A stretch of 64,000 nucleotides of DNA from Cafeteria roenbergensis (Eukaryota > Sar > Bigyra > Bicosoecida > Cafeteriaceae). The stretch spans positions 62,001 to 126,000 of the forward strand of contig VLTN01000031.1 in the NCBI GenBank assembly GCA_008330645.1, read 5' to 3'. Below the pieces are notes generated by a model. It searched no databases. It was given only the letters and a program-made list of their open reading frames with translations, and was not told where the DNA came from. Shown here one piece after another: positions 19,535-31,600 of the stretch. The first letter of the stretch is position 1, and each line of letters opens with the position of its first letter. The position numbers were made by a program, and so were the translations under genes.

Positions 19535-21223
19535 ATGGCGCCGTCGACTCGCTCGCGCGCGCTCGCAGCGGCCGCCGTCGCGGCTTGTCTTGTCGCGCTG
19601 GCTCCCACGGGCGCGGCGGCGGACGACGACTCGGTGCTTTCCTACGGCCTCGTCATCGACGCCGGGTCGTCCGGGTCGCGGCTTCACATCTTCAAGTGGC
19701 CGAAGCGCCGGTTCGACGCGTCCAAGCTGCCGGCGCGCGACCTGAGCGTGCCCGTGGAGCTCGACAGCGCCTCCAAGTGCACGCCCGGGATCGACAAGCC
19801 CGAGGGCGTAACGAAGCTTGCGGCCCTGGTTGCGAGCGCCAAGGCGATGCCCATCTTCGCGGACGGCGTCGCAAGCCAGACTCCCGTGTTCCTCAAGGCC
19901 ACGGCTGGGATGCGCATCGCCACCCCCGAGGTCCGCGCGAGGCAGCTCGCGTCGGTGCGAGACATGCTCCGCAAGAGCGGCTTCCTGTTCACGTCGGACT
20001 CGCAGGCGCGCGTCATCAGCGGCGAGGAGGAGGGCGTGTTTGGCTGGCTGTCCGTGAACTACGCCAAGGGCGCGCTGCACTACGCCGCTCCCAACACCCT
20101 CACGGGCACGTACGGCGCCCTGGACCTGGGCGGCGCGTCAACCCAGATCACGATCAAGCCTGCCCTCCCCGACATCCTGTCCGACAGCTTCACGGTGCGC
20201 CTTGGGGCTGTGCTGGCGGAGGACCTGTACACGCACTCGTTCCTGTACTTTGGCCAGAACGAGCTGACAACGCGCGTCAACCAGGCGCTGCTCTACCAGA
20301 ACTGGCCGGCCGCCCCCGCCGGCCAGGCCCCCTCCACGGTGCCCAGCCCCTGCCTGTACGCCGGGCTGAACCAGTCCTTCACCGACCCCGCCACGGGCGC
20401 ATCCACCACCCTGGTGGGCTACGGCGACATGGACGCGTGCCGCAACGGGCCCCTCGCGTCGCTCATCAACAAGCGGGCGGTCTGCCTCACCGTGCCCCGG
20501 CCCCGCCTCGACTCGCTGGCAGCCCCGGCCCCGCCAGCGCCCGCCGGCCCGACCCAGCACGGCAGAGCACTTCGCGCGCTCCCGTCCCCCGCCCCGGCTA
20601 TCAACGCGACCGCCTCGGGTTGCTCCATCCAGGGCGTCCACCAGCCGCCCCTCACAGGCCTGCGACTCGTGGCATTCAGCGGTTTCACCTACGTGTGGAA
20701 CCTGCTGGATATGCCCGGCGAGGGCGGCACGCTCGCCGCGTTCGAGCCCCGCGCCAGGGACCTCTGCGCTCTCAGCTGGGCCCAGGTGCAGCAGCAGTAC
20801 GGGTCGGTGGCCCCGCCCGCGTTCCTGGCCACCTACTGCCTCGGGGGCGCAGCCACGCTCAGCCTGCTGGTGGACGGATACGGCATGGACCCAACGGACC
20901 CGCAGGCGCTCATCGTCGCCGAGTCGGCCGACACGTACGGGTGGGCCCTGGGCTCAATCCTGTACGAGGCTAACGTGGCCGGCTACGACGTGCTGCTTCC
21001 CTACGAGGCGCTGTTCATCGCGGCGGTGGCGGTCGCCGGAGTGGCCGGCTGCGCCGTGGTGTGCCTGCTGGGCCTCCTCTGCGGCTGCTGCGGCTGTGTG
21101 GCCGCTCGCTGCTGCTGCGGCGGCGGCAGGAGCGGGTGGGGAGACGGACCCCGAGCCAAGGGCACAAAGGCGTCTCTCAATGCGGCCGACCTCGACGTGG
21201 TCGTCGAGAGCCCTCTGGCCTGA
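19535..21223 (+). CDS. GDA1/CD39-family nucleoside triphosphate diphosphatase (apyrase)
   Basis: A single-exon gene of 562 residues. ATG 19535 was chosen because it starts an N-terminal hydrophobic signal anchor or signal peptide (about residues 9-29). The apyrase conserved regions appear in order: IDAGSSGSR at residues 41-49, KATAGMR near 122, GEEEGVFGW near 163, and ALDLGGASTQ near 195. C-terminal features include YGWALGSILYEANV (nt about 20937-20978). These proteins hydrolyse nucleoside tri- and/or diphosphates with a divalent cation on the lumenal or outer face. A C-terminal span (nt about 21005-21070) is followed by a short Cys/Gly-rich tail, giving the two-span layout of membrane ecto- or Golgi apyrases. 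In the Golgi such an enzyme clears nucleotides left by glycosylation, and it sits beside an epimerase that makes UDP-galactose; that link is only suggestive. Substrate preference cannot be read. Confidence 0.93.
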   Translation: MAPSTRSRALAAAAVAACLVALAPTGAAADDDSVLSYGLVIDAGSSGSRLHIFKWPKRRFDASKLPARDLSVPVELDSASKCTPGIDKPEGVTKLAALVASAKAMPIFADGVASQTPVFLKATAGMRIATPEVRARQLASVRDMLRKSGFLFTSDSQARVISGEEEGVFGWLSVNYAKGALHYAAPNTLTGTYGALDLGGASTQITIKPALPDILSDSFTVRLGAVLAEDLYTHSFLYFGQNELTTRVNQALLYQNWPAAPAGQAPSTVPSPCLYAGLNQSFTDPATGASTTLVGYGDMDACRNGPLASLINKRAVCLTVPRPRLDSLAAPAPPAPAGPTQHGRALRALPSPAPAINATASGCSIQGVHQPPLTGLRLVAFSGFTYVWNLLDMPGEGGTLAAFEPRARDLCALSWAQVQQQYGSVAPPAFLATYCLGGAATLSLLVDGYGMDPTDPQALIVAESADTYGWALGSILYEANVAGYDVLLPYEALFIAAVAVAGVAGCAVVCLLGLLCGCCGCVAARCCCGGGRSGWGDGPRAKGTKASLNAADLDVVVESPLA

Positions 21224-21665
21224 GGGCGCGCGTGTGCCTGCCTGTGTGTTTGAAATCTCAGCTAGCTTCATTCCGCCGCGGACCCAGTCAACTCAGCCGC
21301 TCTCGCTCGCGTCCTCGGGACCAAGCGCGGCCTGCCGGCTGCTCAGCCACTGCCGCGCGGGAAGCACGCAAGCGTCTCTGTCGCTCGCTTTCGGCAAACA
21401 AGCTCTGAAACTGACCGCACAGCCGACGCGATTGAGTTGCCCCCCACTTGCATGTCCAGGGGCCTGCGCGTGTGGTGGCGCTCGCGTGCGCTTCGAGACA
21501 GCCGACCTGGGGCAGGGAGTGTTGCCTTGCTGGCGTGCAGCATTGTCGGCGCGCCACGATTCCGAACGGAAGCCGTACTGACCGCGCGCTGCCGGCGGAC
21601 TATTCTCGCGCCGATGGCCCCACTGCTCGCATTATGGTCTGGGCAACACACACGCCTCCCGCACA
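21224..21665. other. intergenic, tail-to-tail
   Basis: About 440 bases between the convergent stops of the apyrase and the epimerase. It contains T-rich patches, but I found no gene or repeat. Confidence 0.55.
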
Positions 21666-23185
21666 CTACTCAGCCGGCTCGTCGCGGAAGCCGCGCGGGT
21701 TGGCTTGCTGCCACCGCCAGCCATCCTTGCACATGTCCTCAATCGTCAGGCCGGCCTTCCAGCCCAGCACGCGCTCCGCCTTGCTCGTGTCCGCAAACAC
21801 GCGTGCGAGGTCACCCGCCCGGCGTGGCCCGAACGTGTGCGGCAGCTCGCGTCCCAGCACAGCGCTCATGGCGGTGACAACCTGCTTGACGCTGATTGCG
21901 TTGCCGGTGCCCAGGTTGAACACAGCAGTGCGCGGGTGAGCCGCTTCGTCCTCCTCCAGCCCAGCTGGGGCCTTGCCGCCCACGAACGCAGACAGCGCGG
22001 CCAGGTGCCCCTTGGCCAAGTCGACCACATGCACGTAGTCCCGCTCGGCTGTGCCGTCCGCGGTTGCGTAGTCTTCGCCGAACACGGTGAGCTCCTTGCG
22101 CCGGCCCACCGCCACCTGCAGCACGTACGGCATGAGGTTGTTGGGGATGCCGACCGGGTCCTCGCCGATGCGCCCGGAGGCGTGTGCGCCAACGGGGTTG
22201 AAATACCGCAAAAGAACGACTCGCAGTCCCTCGTCAGCCCTTGCAGCGTCGATCATCACCTGCTCGAGCATGAACTTGGTCCAGCCGTACGGGTTGGTCA
22301 CGCCGCGGCCCACAGGCGCGGTCTCGGCGAAGGGGGGCTCGCTCCCGTCGCCGTAAACCGTGGCCGAGGAGCTGAAGATGATCAGGCCGCAGCCTGCCTT
22401 GCGCATCTGCCGCAGCAGCACCAGCGTTCCCACGATGTTGTTGTCGTAGTACGCCAGGGGCTCCTCAACGGACTTGCCGACAGCCTGCGAGCAACACCGA
22501 TCGATCGGCGGGGCGGACGCGTCGGCGGGCGCACAGGCATTTGTCGCGCAGGCCTGGAGCCGAAGCACGCGCGGCGGGCGCCGCTGCCCTTGCGCCAAAC
22601 ACGCCTAGCAGGCGCCCTTGCGCCACCCACCTTGAGTCCTGCAAAGTGGATGACCCCGCCAAACTTGCGGCCTTCAAAAGCGGCCGCGACGGCCGCCTCG
22701 TCGCGCAGGTCAGCGTTGACCCAGTCAAGCATGTCTGGCTTGCCAGTCAGCTCCTGCACGCGCCGAAGCGACTCTTCGCTGCGAGCAACGGAGAGGCGCG
22801 AGCGGGGGCAGGGCGTGCGTGTGTGCGTCGGGCGGGGCGCAGTTGTACGGGGCCATTGCCCCGCGCAAGGGGCATATGGGCTCTTGGGCGCGCAGCGAGG
22901 CGGCCGCCGGCTCGCAGCAGGCGCGATCGCCTGAACAGGGTGCCAGCCCACCGCCACCTCCCCACGCCCTGGGAGCAAACGGCAGCAGAAGGATGCACAC
23001 GCGCTTGGCCGCGCGCGGTGGCCGACCGTGGGGCGCGCTCACCAGGAATTGCTGAAGTTGTCGACCACGCGGCAGCCGAACCCGGCGCCGATCAGCTCGA
23101 CTAGCGTGTGGCTACCGATGTAGCCAGCCCCGCCAGTCACCATGATCCACTCGCCGGTTGCCGGAGTCGCGCTGCTGGCCGCCAT
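21666..23185 (-). CDS. GALE: UDP-glucose 4-epimerase, three exons
   Basis: Exons 23185-23043, 22778-22631 and 22484-21666 join to 369 residues, close to the usual 340-370. Introns are 264 and 146 bases, with donors GTGAGC and GTGGGT; both end in GTTGCTCGCAG. The joins restore family sequence: DNFSNS continues into [13 protein letters not shown], and HFAGLK into [16 protein letters not shown]. The NAD-binding glycine motif GGAGYIGSH is at residues 18-26, SSSATVYG at 135-142, and the YxxxK catalytic pair is Tyr163 and Lys167 (NPYGWTK). The C-terminal [19 protein letters not shown] fits the family. The enzyme interconverts UDP-glucose and UDP-galactose through a transient 4-keto intermediate, in the Leloir pathway and for galactose donor supply, normally in the cytosol. 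No targeting signal is seen. Reading straight through without splicing would lose residues 48-97, so splicing is required. Confidence 0.95.
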
Positions 23186-24584
23186 GCTTGCTTCCGGCGG
23201 TCTGGAGTGCGTGTTCTGAGGCTTTGGGAACACTTGCCGCGTGTGCTCTGCGCGCTCTTCTCGGGGCAGTTGTGCGGCGTAGGAGCGCCCCACAACACAC
23301 ACCACGCGGTAGAAGCATCCGTTGCATGCATGCGCGGGATACCTGGGGTGAGACGGGCGGATTCACTCGCAAATTCAGCCGCAGCGGCCAGATTCCGACG
23401 CTGACTCGGTGTCGTGGAACACCTGTCGCGGGTCACTCGCGAGCCGAGTGCGGCAGGCGGGCTGCCAGCGGGCGCCGCATGGGCCCCGGGGAACCGGAGC
23501 CAAGCAGCTCGGTGCAACGGCTGGGAGTCAGCAGGCCGTACGGCCGTGCCAAAGGGCGGGGCGGGCGGGGAAGGGCGGCCTTGAGTGTGGGCGGGCAAGT
23601 GTGCCCCTGCCCCCGCCACCTGGGCGCGTGCTGGGCCGGGGGCCGCGAAGGTAGGAAAGGAGGGCGCCCACGGAAATCCGCCGAGGGCGCAGGGGGAAGC
23701 TCTGGGGGCAGCTGACGACGAGTCGACGCCGGTCGCAAGAACAGATTGGCTGGGCAGTTGCAGCGGCTTCGGCACGGCCGGCCTTGGCAGGGAGCACTCC
23801 AGCCCCCGGCGCACGACGCAGTCGGCGTGGCCGTGGGCGGCGAGGGCACATTGTTCGCTGCGACAGCAGCGGTACCAGCACCGGCGCCTGCGCCGATCGA
23901 GGCAGCTGAAGCCGCAGCCCGCGATGGGTCGAGCCGCCGCGGCCCTCGAGCGGCGGCACTGGCGCAAATCACGGGCATGACACATCCTCCCACCTCAGCA
24001 TCGCCGAAGGCTGCCACCGTGGCAGCACTGGTGGCGCAATTCAATGCTGGCGAGCGGTGGCTTGCTGCGCGGCGTCGGGCGAGGCTGCACGGCCGCTGGC
24101 ACTCGGCCCGGGCGGGTCCTCTCGCTTGCGACACGCAAAGTAGCGGTCCCGGAAGGGCTTGCAGCGCTGCTCCGACCACCTGCGGCAGGGTCAGGGGTGG
24201 GGAGGGAGACAACGCGGAAGCGCAGCTGCGTTCGTGGCGACTGCAGGAAGCAAGCGCTCGAAACGCAAGCAGCCCGTTCGCTCACTTCCACTTGGCCATG
24301 CACTCCTGCCACTCGCAAGCGAGAGGCTTGCACACGGGAGGCACGTCTGATTTCTCAGGCATGGCGCGGGCTCGCGCCAGCCAAGCGCAGTGCCAGCCAT
24401 CGTGCGCCCAAGAGAGGCAGAGCAGGCACGCAATTCAACCCGGCGATGCTGTGCCGCCACTTGCGTCGCGCCCACCCGCAAAGGGCTGTGCGCTCTGTGC
24501 CGGCTGGGAGACAACTGCCTCTAGTGCCGTCCTTCGCGCAGGCCTGGGTCTGGCAGCGGCCGCGCGACAGCCGGACTCGGCGCC
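23186..24584. other. 1.4-kb gap without a supported gene
   Basis: This divergent region lies between GALE (minus) and the CAMSAP-like gene (plus). Long Ala/Arg/Pro-rich frames are open on both strands, as expected at this GC content, but none shows a recognisable domain or a clear start. It should contain both promoters. A further 5' exon or small gene cannot be excluded. Confidence 0.4.
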
Positions 24585-27500
24585 ATGTCAACCGGCAACG
24601 GCGCCCCGCTCCCTCTGCACGCTCTGGAAGCCTGCTTGCAGGTGCTGCAGTACAAGCGCCTTGACGACAGCGTGGCGCACACCGTGAGCATGTCCAGCAC
24701 GCTGGGGGCGACGCGCCTGTCCCTTCCAGCGGCCGGCGCGTGGCGTGCCTCGATGAGCGTTTGAGCGCGGGCTGCCCGCAAGCGGCTCGCGAGCCCTCCC
24801 CCGTCCTGAACGGGGCCGCACTGCCGCGCGCCTCTTTGTTCTCCATGCAACTCCCGCGCGTTTGACCGACCGCGCTCCGGTCCGACCACCGACCCTTCGC
24901 GGCCACGACCGCGGCGACAGCAATTGCCGCCGGTGACGCTGCCGCGGATTCCCCGCCCGCCCCCGCAGGCCGCCTCGTCCGCCCGCCGCGTGTGGGAGGC
25001 CATGCGAGCAGCCAGCATGTCGCCCCCGGCCAGTCACGACGGCATCACGGCCTGTCAAGACCTCGTCCAGCTCGTGCCGCGATTCCGACGATTCGTCACC
25101 GTGTCAGCGGAGCTGCGGCCACGGCAGTGGCAGCGCGATGTCGAGGCCGCCGCCGCGGCCTCTGCGGACGATCCTTCCGATCCTTCCGATCCTGCCACTC
25201 GAATGGCGGCAGTGGCATCCGTGGCGGAACGGTCGTTGCAGTCAGCACTGGCCGAATCCGCTGGCGGCTCTGCCGCTGGTGGCTCTGCCGCACGTGATCC
25301 AGCAGGATTCGGCTCTGCTGCAGGTGCGCTGACGTCCCCCTTCTCCAGCAGCAACCCCTGGCCCATGGTGGCTTTCTTCGTGGAGGCGCTGCCGGCAGAG
25401 CCGGCAGAGCCGTCGTCGTCGTCGTCGGCGGCGGTGGCTGGCAACGCCTCGGGCGGCCAGGTGGCCGTTACGCTGTGCGTTCCTGCCTCCTGGGAGGCGG
25501 TGGCGTCCCCCGGATCTGCGGGCATGCGGATGGCAGTTGCTCGGTCGCGGGTGGCTGCCGAGGGCTCTGCCGACGGTGCGGGGTTGCACTGGAAGGTGCG
25601 GAGTTTCGAATCGGTCGCAGCCGCCGCTCTATCCGTTGCGTCAGCCTGCCGTGGAAACCACCGAGTGTCCGTTGTGCGCATTGACAGGCGGACGCCGGCT
25701 TCACGCGTAACCGCCGAGCGACGCGTGGCCAGCGACGAGCCAACACCCTCCGACGCGGGTGTCGGTGCCGGCGGAGCTGCCGGTGCCGGTTCCGTTGCCG
25801 TTGCCGGTGCCGACACCGGGGCAGCTGAGAGCAGCCCGCCGACCCCCGCGGCAGCGCCGACCGTGCGAAGGGTGCGTCCCCTCGGCTGGGCTGCGCGCCC
25901 ACCGCCGGAGGATACTCCGAGTGGTGGTCCTTCCGACGGAGCTGATCAGCGCGCAGACCAGCATGCCGCCAGCAGCGACGACGAAGGCGGCGCCGTCGAC
26001 CGCGACGGGCCCGCGACAGACTCATTGCCTCGGATTCGGAAGGATTGGAAGGATCCGCAAGTCAGCAGCGGGCCCTACAGGCCAGCGAGCGGTTCCAACG
26101 TCTCAAGCGCTGATCCTTCCACAGATGCTTCCACCAACCCTTCCGGCCAGGGTGACGCTGCCGGCACCGCCCCTGATGCGGCCGGCGGCGATGCTGGCGC
26201 CTCCCTCGGCACAAGTGGCGACGGCGGGGATGGCAGCGGGGCAGACGGCGGCAGGCGGGTCTCTGGCCGCCGCGCCGCGCCGGGAGGTTCGCGAAACCGC
26301 GGCTGCGACGGCGAGCCGTCGCTCAGTGTCCCTGGCTCGCCCGTCGACACCGCTGCGTCTCCCAGCAGGTCGTGTCACAGTCCAGTCACATCCCAATCAC
26401 CGCCGCGGCACAGGCCAGTTGCGACCCTGCCTGCTGTCGACGTCGAGGACGGCGGTTTCGCGGCCGATGAACCCTGCCACTCGCCCGCGGGCCGAAGTGA
26501 GGACGATGCCTCCTCGGCCGGCCTTGGCGGTTTCACCGACTTGAGAGCCGGTGTGCGATCGGCCCTGGCCGCAGTGCTAGCGCCCGGCGCGTCCCGCGGG
26601 GCGCCCGGAGCAGCTCCCGGCGCCTCCGGGCGCGTTGCTCTGCGGGGGCCCCAGCTGCGCGCCGCAGGCAGGGCGCCGACCGCGCCGTCGACGGTCGACG
26701 GCGCGCCGGCTGGGGCCTGGGATCGTCACGGCGGGGGAATCGGGGTCCGAGACGGCGATGGTTCTGCTGATCCCTCCGGACAGATCCGTCCGTCGAGCCG
26801 TCGCGAAGTGGGCCTTCTCGCTCTCAAGGCACTTCGTGAAGGCAGAGCCAGCAGAGCCAGAGGCACCGAAGAGACTTCGAACGGCACGACGCCGCACGCG
26901 AATCCTTCCAGCGGATCAGCTGATGCGGGCGCCGCGGCTCTGCCGTCAGCCCGGCGGCGAGGGCGAGTGGGCGGGCTGGTGAGGGTTCCCGTGGCGGCTT
27001 CCAGCCCGAGGGGCGACCGCGATCACGACCATGACCACGGCCTCGCGCACGATCAGCTGACGCGTGGTTCCGACCGGCCGAGCGTCAGCCCCCCGTCGCC
27101 GGGGCATCACCAGCCGCACCAGCCACGCGCGAGCCAGATTCCGCGCAGGGTCGATCGGCGAAGCCGCTTGCACGAGCTGGCAGAGCCTTCCACGGAACTG
27201 GCTCTGCCAGAGTCAGCTCTGCAACACCCAGCGCTGCCAGCACCTTCCGGGCAACCCAGTGGGGAGCCGAGGGATGCAGGCCACCGCCTGGAAGGATTCG
27301 GCAGAGCAGGGGCCGCGCGCGAAACCGCTGGTTCTGGCGGGGCCAACCGTGCCTCAGGCAACGGAGCTGGCGCAGCGGGCCGGGCAGCCCGCCAACCTGT
27401 GCAGGGTGGCGGCGAGGGCTGCGGCGGTATCGGCGGCGGCATTGGCGATGGTATCGGTGGCGGTGAAGGCGGTGGTGAGGGCGGTATCGGCCCCGTGGCG

Positions 27501-28307
27501 AGCCCGGCAGAGCCCCTGGAGGACCCCCGCCACCGCGAGAGAGCTCGCCGCCGCAAGCCGGCGGAGGCGTTCGAGGTGCCCGCCCACTCGCCCGGGCGCC
27601 AGCCCCGCCAGCGCCCCCCTCGCCGCCTGCTGGAGCGGTTGCAGCGGCGACAGGACGCCTCGCCGCGCTCTGCCGGGGCAGGATCTGCACGAAGTGGCGG
27701 CTTGGATGACGGTCAAGCAGAGCCAGTCGCCTCGGGGGAGGCAGCGGAGGTTCTTCCATCGGAAGGATCGGCTCCGGGTGCCGACGGCGGAGCAGAGGGC
27801 GATGCGCCCGCAGGCCGAGCCAGATCCCGCCCGCGGCGGTCAGTCGGGCCGTCGTCCGCTGACCGCGCAGGAGCCGACGCAGACGGGGCGACGAGCCCGC
27901 CCAGGCGCGCCGCCGCCGCCGCCCCGGCGCCTGCCTTGGCCCGCCTCATACCCAACGGCCGCCGGGTGGAGCTGGCGCTGCGGCACGTGTGCCTCGCTGC
28001 GCCCACCGTGCGGGACCAGCTCAAGGAGGCTGTCGACGTCATCAGAGCCGGTGCAAGTGACGCCTTCGTCGTGCTGCTCCGGTCGCGCAGCGGGACGGCG
28101 TACAAGGGCCTCTACCGCCTGCAGCGCGGGGCCCTGGCAGAGCTGGGGGCGGAGGCGCTGGGGCTGGTGAGGGTCGCTGGCGGGGGGCCCGGCCTGCTCA
28201 GGCCTGACGATTGCAGAGCAGTGATGCGCTTCGACACTGCTGGGAAGCGGTTTGCTGCCCTGCCGCTCAAGGCAATCGAAAGCGCGGATGCAGTGGCCAT
28301 GCGGTGA
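24585..28307 (+). CDS. CAMSAP-like protein with C-terminal CKK domain, two exons
   Basis: The main exon 24969-28307 has no good start of its own. It is preceded by a CAG acceptor at 24966-24968. A short upstream frame at 24585 (ATG) ends in a GTGAGC donor after 24683, and both ends are in phase 0. The joined N-terminus runs LQYKRLDDSVAHT into AASSARRVWEAM, for about 1145 residues in total. The middle is a long Ser/Gly/Ala/Pro-rich linker. The last 120 or so residues match the CKK domain of CAMSAP/Patronin proteins: LRHVCLA, DAFVVLLRSR, YKGLYRLQ, VMRFDTAGKRFAALPLKAI and a final DAVAMR. In animals CKK binds and stabilises microtubule minus ends, so a cytoskeletal role is inferred. The N-terminal calponin-homology domain of animal CAMSAPs is not evident. 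The CKK call is strong; exon 1 is a phase-based inference. Confidence 0.82.
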
Positions 28308-28630
28308 ATACCAGCGCGCTGTGCGGCGGAAGTGCGTGCTTGCACGAGCGCGCCCGGTCCGCTATTCAGCACAGCAATGTGTTTCCGGATGCGGTGAAAA
28401 AAATGGATCCTGGTGCAGAGCGCGGCGGGTGTACACAAATGCGCCAGCGAGCGGGCCCGCCGCCACACGCTTGCGCTTCGACAACGGCCGCGGCAGCCAT
28501 GGTCAGCCAGCGTTTGCACTCGCAAAAAGGGCGGGGCAGTGGGGTTGGAGCAGCAGACGAGAGAGCCTTGCAAAACACTCAACAAAAATAGCTCAGCGGT
28601 GCGCGCGGCAGTCCGGCCCCCGTGCTGCCA
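28308..28630. other. intergenic, tail-to-tail
   Basis: About 320 bases between the convergent stops of the CAMSAP-like and SLC35C2-like genes. It is slightly less GC-rich than its neighbours. No gene seen. Confidence 0.55.
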
Positions 28631-31600
28631 TCACAACGCCCCATCAACATGGCCGTGGGCCGCCGCTCTTGCACCCGCTGCGACTGCCATCGCTTCCGCC
28701 TTGGCCGCTGCCGCCGCCGCTGCCGCTGAGGGCGATTGAGCCAGCGAAGGCGAGCGTTGTCCGCCACCCGCCGTGCCAGCCCCGGCACTCGCAGCCCCAG
28801 CGCTGCCGCTGTCGCCGCCGCTGCCGCTGCCGCTGCCGGCCCCACCGTGTGCCCCACCTCCTCGCTCCAGCACCCCGAACGCCGTCGTGCCCAGCAGCAC
28901 CAGCGCGATGCCAGCAGCCTCCGCCACCCCCACCGTCTCGCCCAGCACAATCGCCCCCAGCCCAATCACCAGCGCTTCCTTCACGTGTCCGGCCACGGTC
29001 ATCGTGATGGCACTCGCCCTGCTGATCACCTGAAGCTCTGCACCGATCATCACGAATGCGAGCAGCGCCCCGGCCAGCGTGCCCACCACAGCCATCACAG
29101 ACGTCGGAACCGCGTCCCACGCGGGTGAGCCAGCGGCTGCAAACCCCTCCACCGGCAGAGCCACGACGAACGTCATCACGGCGCAAAGTGGGGCCGTCCA
29201 GGCCATCACGAACAGCGGGTCCAGCCGCCGACGTCTCTTGGTGGCGGGAGACGCGCTGGATGCGGCCACCCCCTCCTGAGAAGAGCCGCGTTGGATGAGG
29301 CCAGCCCGCTCCGCGACGGCGTCGTCATCCCGATTGGCAAGCGCGCCGCCGCTGACGGGGATCGCCACGTTGGGCCGCCCGCTCAGCGACTCCAAGTCAA
29401 GCGACTCTGCGTCGTCCAGCGATGCAAAATCGCCCAGCGAGTCCGAACCGTCGCGGCGAAGCGGCGCAGGCTCGCGGTGAGGGGTGGGGGACGTGTCATC
29501 CGACCGACAGTCATCGTCCCCGCTCCCGCCGTCAGCGCCCCTGCCGTGGGCGCCCCCGCCGTCAGCGCCCCTGCCTGTGCTGCCAGAAGCGACCACCACT
29601 CCGACCGACGACTCCGCACCAAACTCCGCATCTGTTCCCGCCCGGGACCGCACCACAGCTCCTGCCATGGCCCCCTCGCTGTCAGCACAGGAGGCGCCAG
29701 CCGCGGCGGACTCACCGCCGTCGCCCGCGCACCCGGACCGCTGCGCCCACACGATACCCCCGGTGGACGTGCTGGCAGAGCCGTCATCATCGTCAGCGGC
29801 CGCCTCCGCTGCGGCGCCACCTCCTGCCCCGCCGGCGCCGCGGTCCAACGGAGCTGCTCCCAACTGCAGCCCGCCTCCCACTTCGCCGTCTGCCACTGCG
29901 TCGCTCACCTGGCGGAGCAGCCGCTCAGTGGTGACCCACCTCGCGGCGTTGGCGGCCGCGGCAGCCACAGCCGCAATGGCGCCCACCGCCAGGGCGGACC
30001 CCGCAACCGACCCCTCCGTTGACGCGGCTGCGGCGGCGTCTGGGAGCGACTCTCCGGCGCCGTCAGCGTCGTCCGCATCGGGCGCTGCGGCAGTGTCCGC
30101 CACTGATCGCTCAGAGCGAATCGGCGCAGCCCCGCCGACCAACACCCCGCCCCGAACAGCCACGGCCGAAGCCGCGAGCGCGCGAGGCGGCCTTGCCGAT
30201 CCTTCCAATCCTTCCAGCGGCGAGGTGGCAGCAGCTTCCCTGGGGGATCGGCCGCCAGCGGCGTTCGCCTCGGCCGCGTCAACGGGGCTGAGAGACGCGG
30301 CCATTCCGCCGCCGCCGCTGCCACCGCCGCCTCCAGCAAGGGCCGGGCCCGCGCTGCTGGGTCCGTCGACGCCAGCGGGGCCGGCGGCCGCCGTAGCCAG
30401 CACGAGCTGTCGTCCTCCCGCCCCGCCGCTCCTCAGCGGCTCGCCCTCGCGCTGCGCCGATGCGGCTCCCGGTGGTGCGGCCAGCGGCCGCGGGAACACC
30501 GCCGGGTCCATCGCTCGCCGCGACGGCGGGAGCCTGCGCCTCTGCGAAACCGCTGCGGATGACTGCTGAAGCAAGAGTGACACGCCGGTATTGGAGTCCT
30601 GATTTGCCGCCAAGCTTGATTCAGCACCCGATGGGGCCGTGAGCTGGCCATCGTCGTCGGGGGGCGAGTCTGGCGTGGGCGTCGCCGCGGGGTTGGCCTG
30701 GCCTGGCCAGCACCCGGCCAGCACATCGCAGGCGAGCGACGCCGCCCGACGCCCCCGCGTGGGCGCGTCCGGCGCGTCACCGGGGTCCGTTGGCCCCGGC
30801 TCTGGAGGCGGGCCGTAGGCGCCGGCTGGCTCCAGCGCTGCAGGGGGGGCCCTTGAGGCTGCGAGGGGCCCCTTCTCGCCGCCGACCGCCGCCAGAGCGA
30901 CCCCCACAAACACCACGGCGATGAGGCCTGCGGCCCTCAGGCGAAACCGCTGGAGTCCAAGTGCAACTGCCGCAGCGTACGTGAAGCAGAGCGAAGTGCT
31001 CTTCCCGACTGTGTAGAGCCACACGGGCACGAGCGAGACCGCGAGGTTGCTGAGACAGACGTCCGAGGCGGTGGCGACGGCGATGGGGCTGACCAGGGCC
31101 CAGAAGGACGGGCGCGATCGAAGGAGCTGCGCGGCCGCAGCGGGGGGCGGCGCGGGCGAGGCCGCGGGGGCGGCGGGCGCTGCGGGGCTGGAGGAAGTCG
31201 CTGGCCCAGCGGCGGCACCCGCGGCGCGCGGCCGGCTGAGAGCAGTGGCGGGAGCGAAAGGCGCTGCAGGGGGCCTGCCTTCCACAGCGCCGGCAACGTC
31301 GGGGGCGGTGGTGCCACTGGCGGGCGAAGACGGGGCGGCGGGGAGGCGCGCGGGAGGTGCCTGGTCAGACCCTCTCGCGGCGCACCCCAGCGCCATGGCA
31401 ATGCTGCTTGGCACAAACTGCCGCCCCAGGGTCAGACGCACGATGATCCACGAGATGCCCGACTGGACAGCGAAGTGAACCCCTGTGACGACCAGTGGCG
31501 CCTGGAACAGCTCCGACAGCAGCCACCTGTTCCAGAGTGTGAGCGTGATGGCGGCAGAAAACCACAGCGCGATCCACCTGAGCATGTCCGCCGCACGCCA

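Noticed and set aside
23746-24687. A plus-strand Ala-rich gene between GALE and the CAMSAP-like gene
   Set aside because: No ATG context, domain or splice-phase support; equally long frames exist on the opposite strand.
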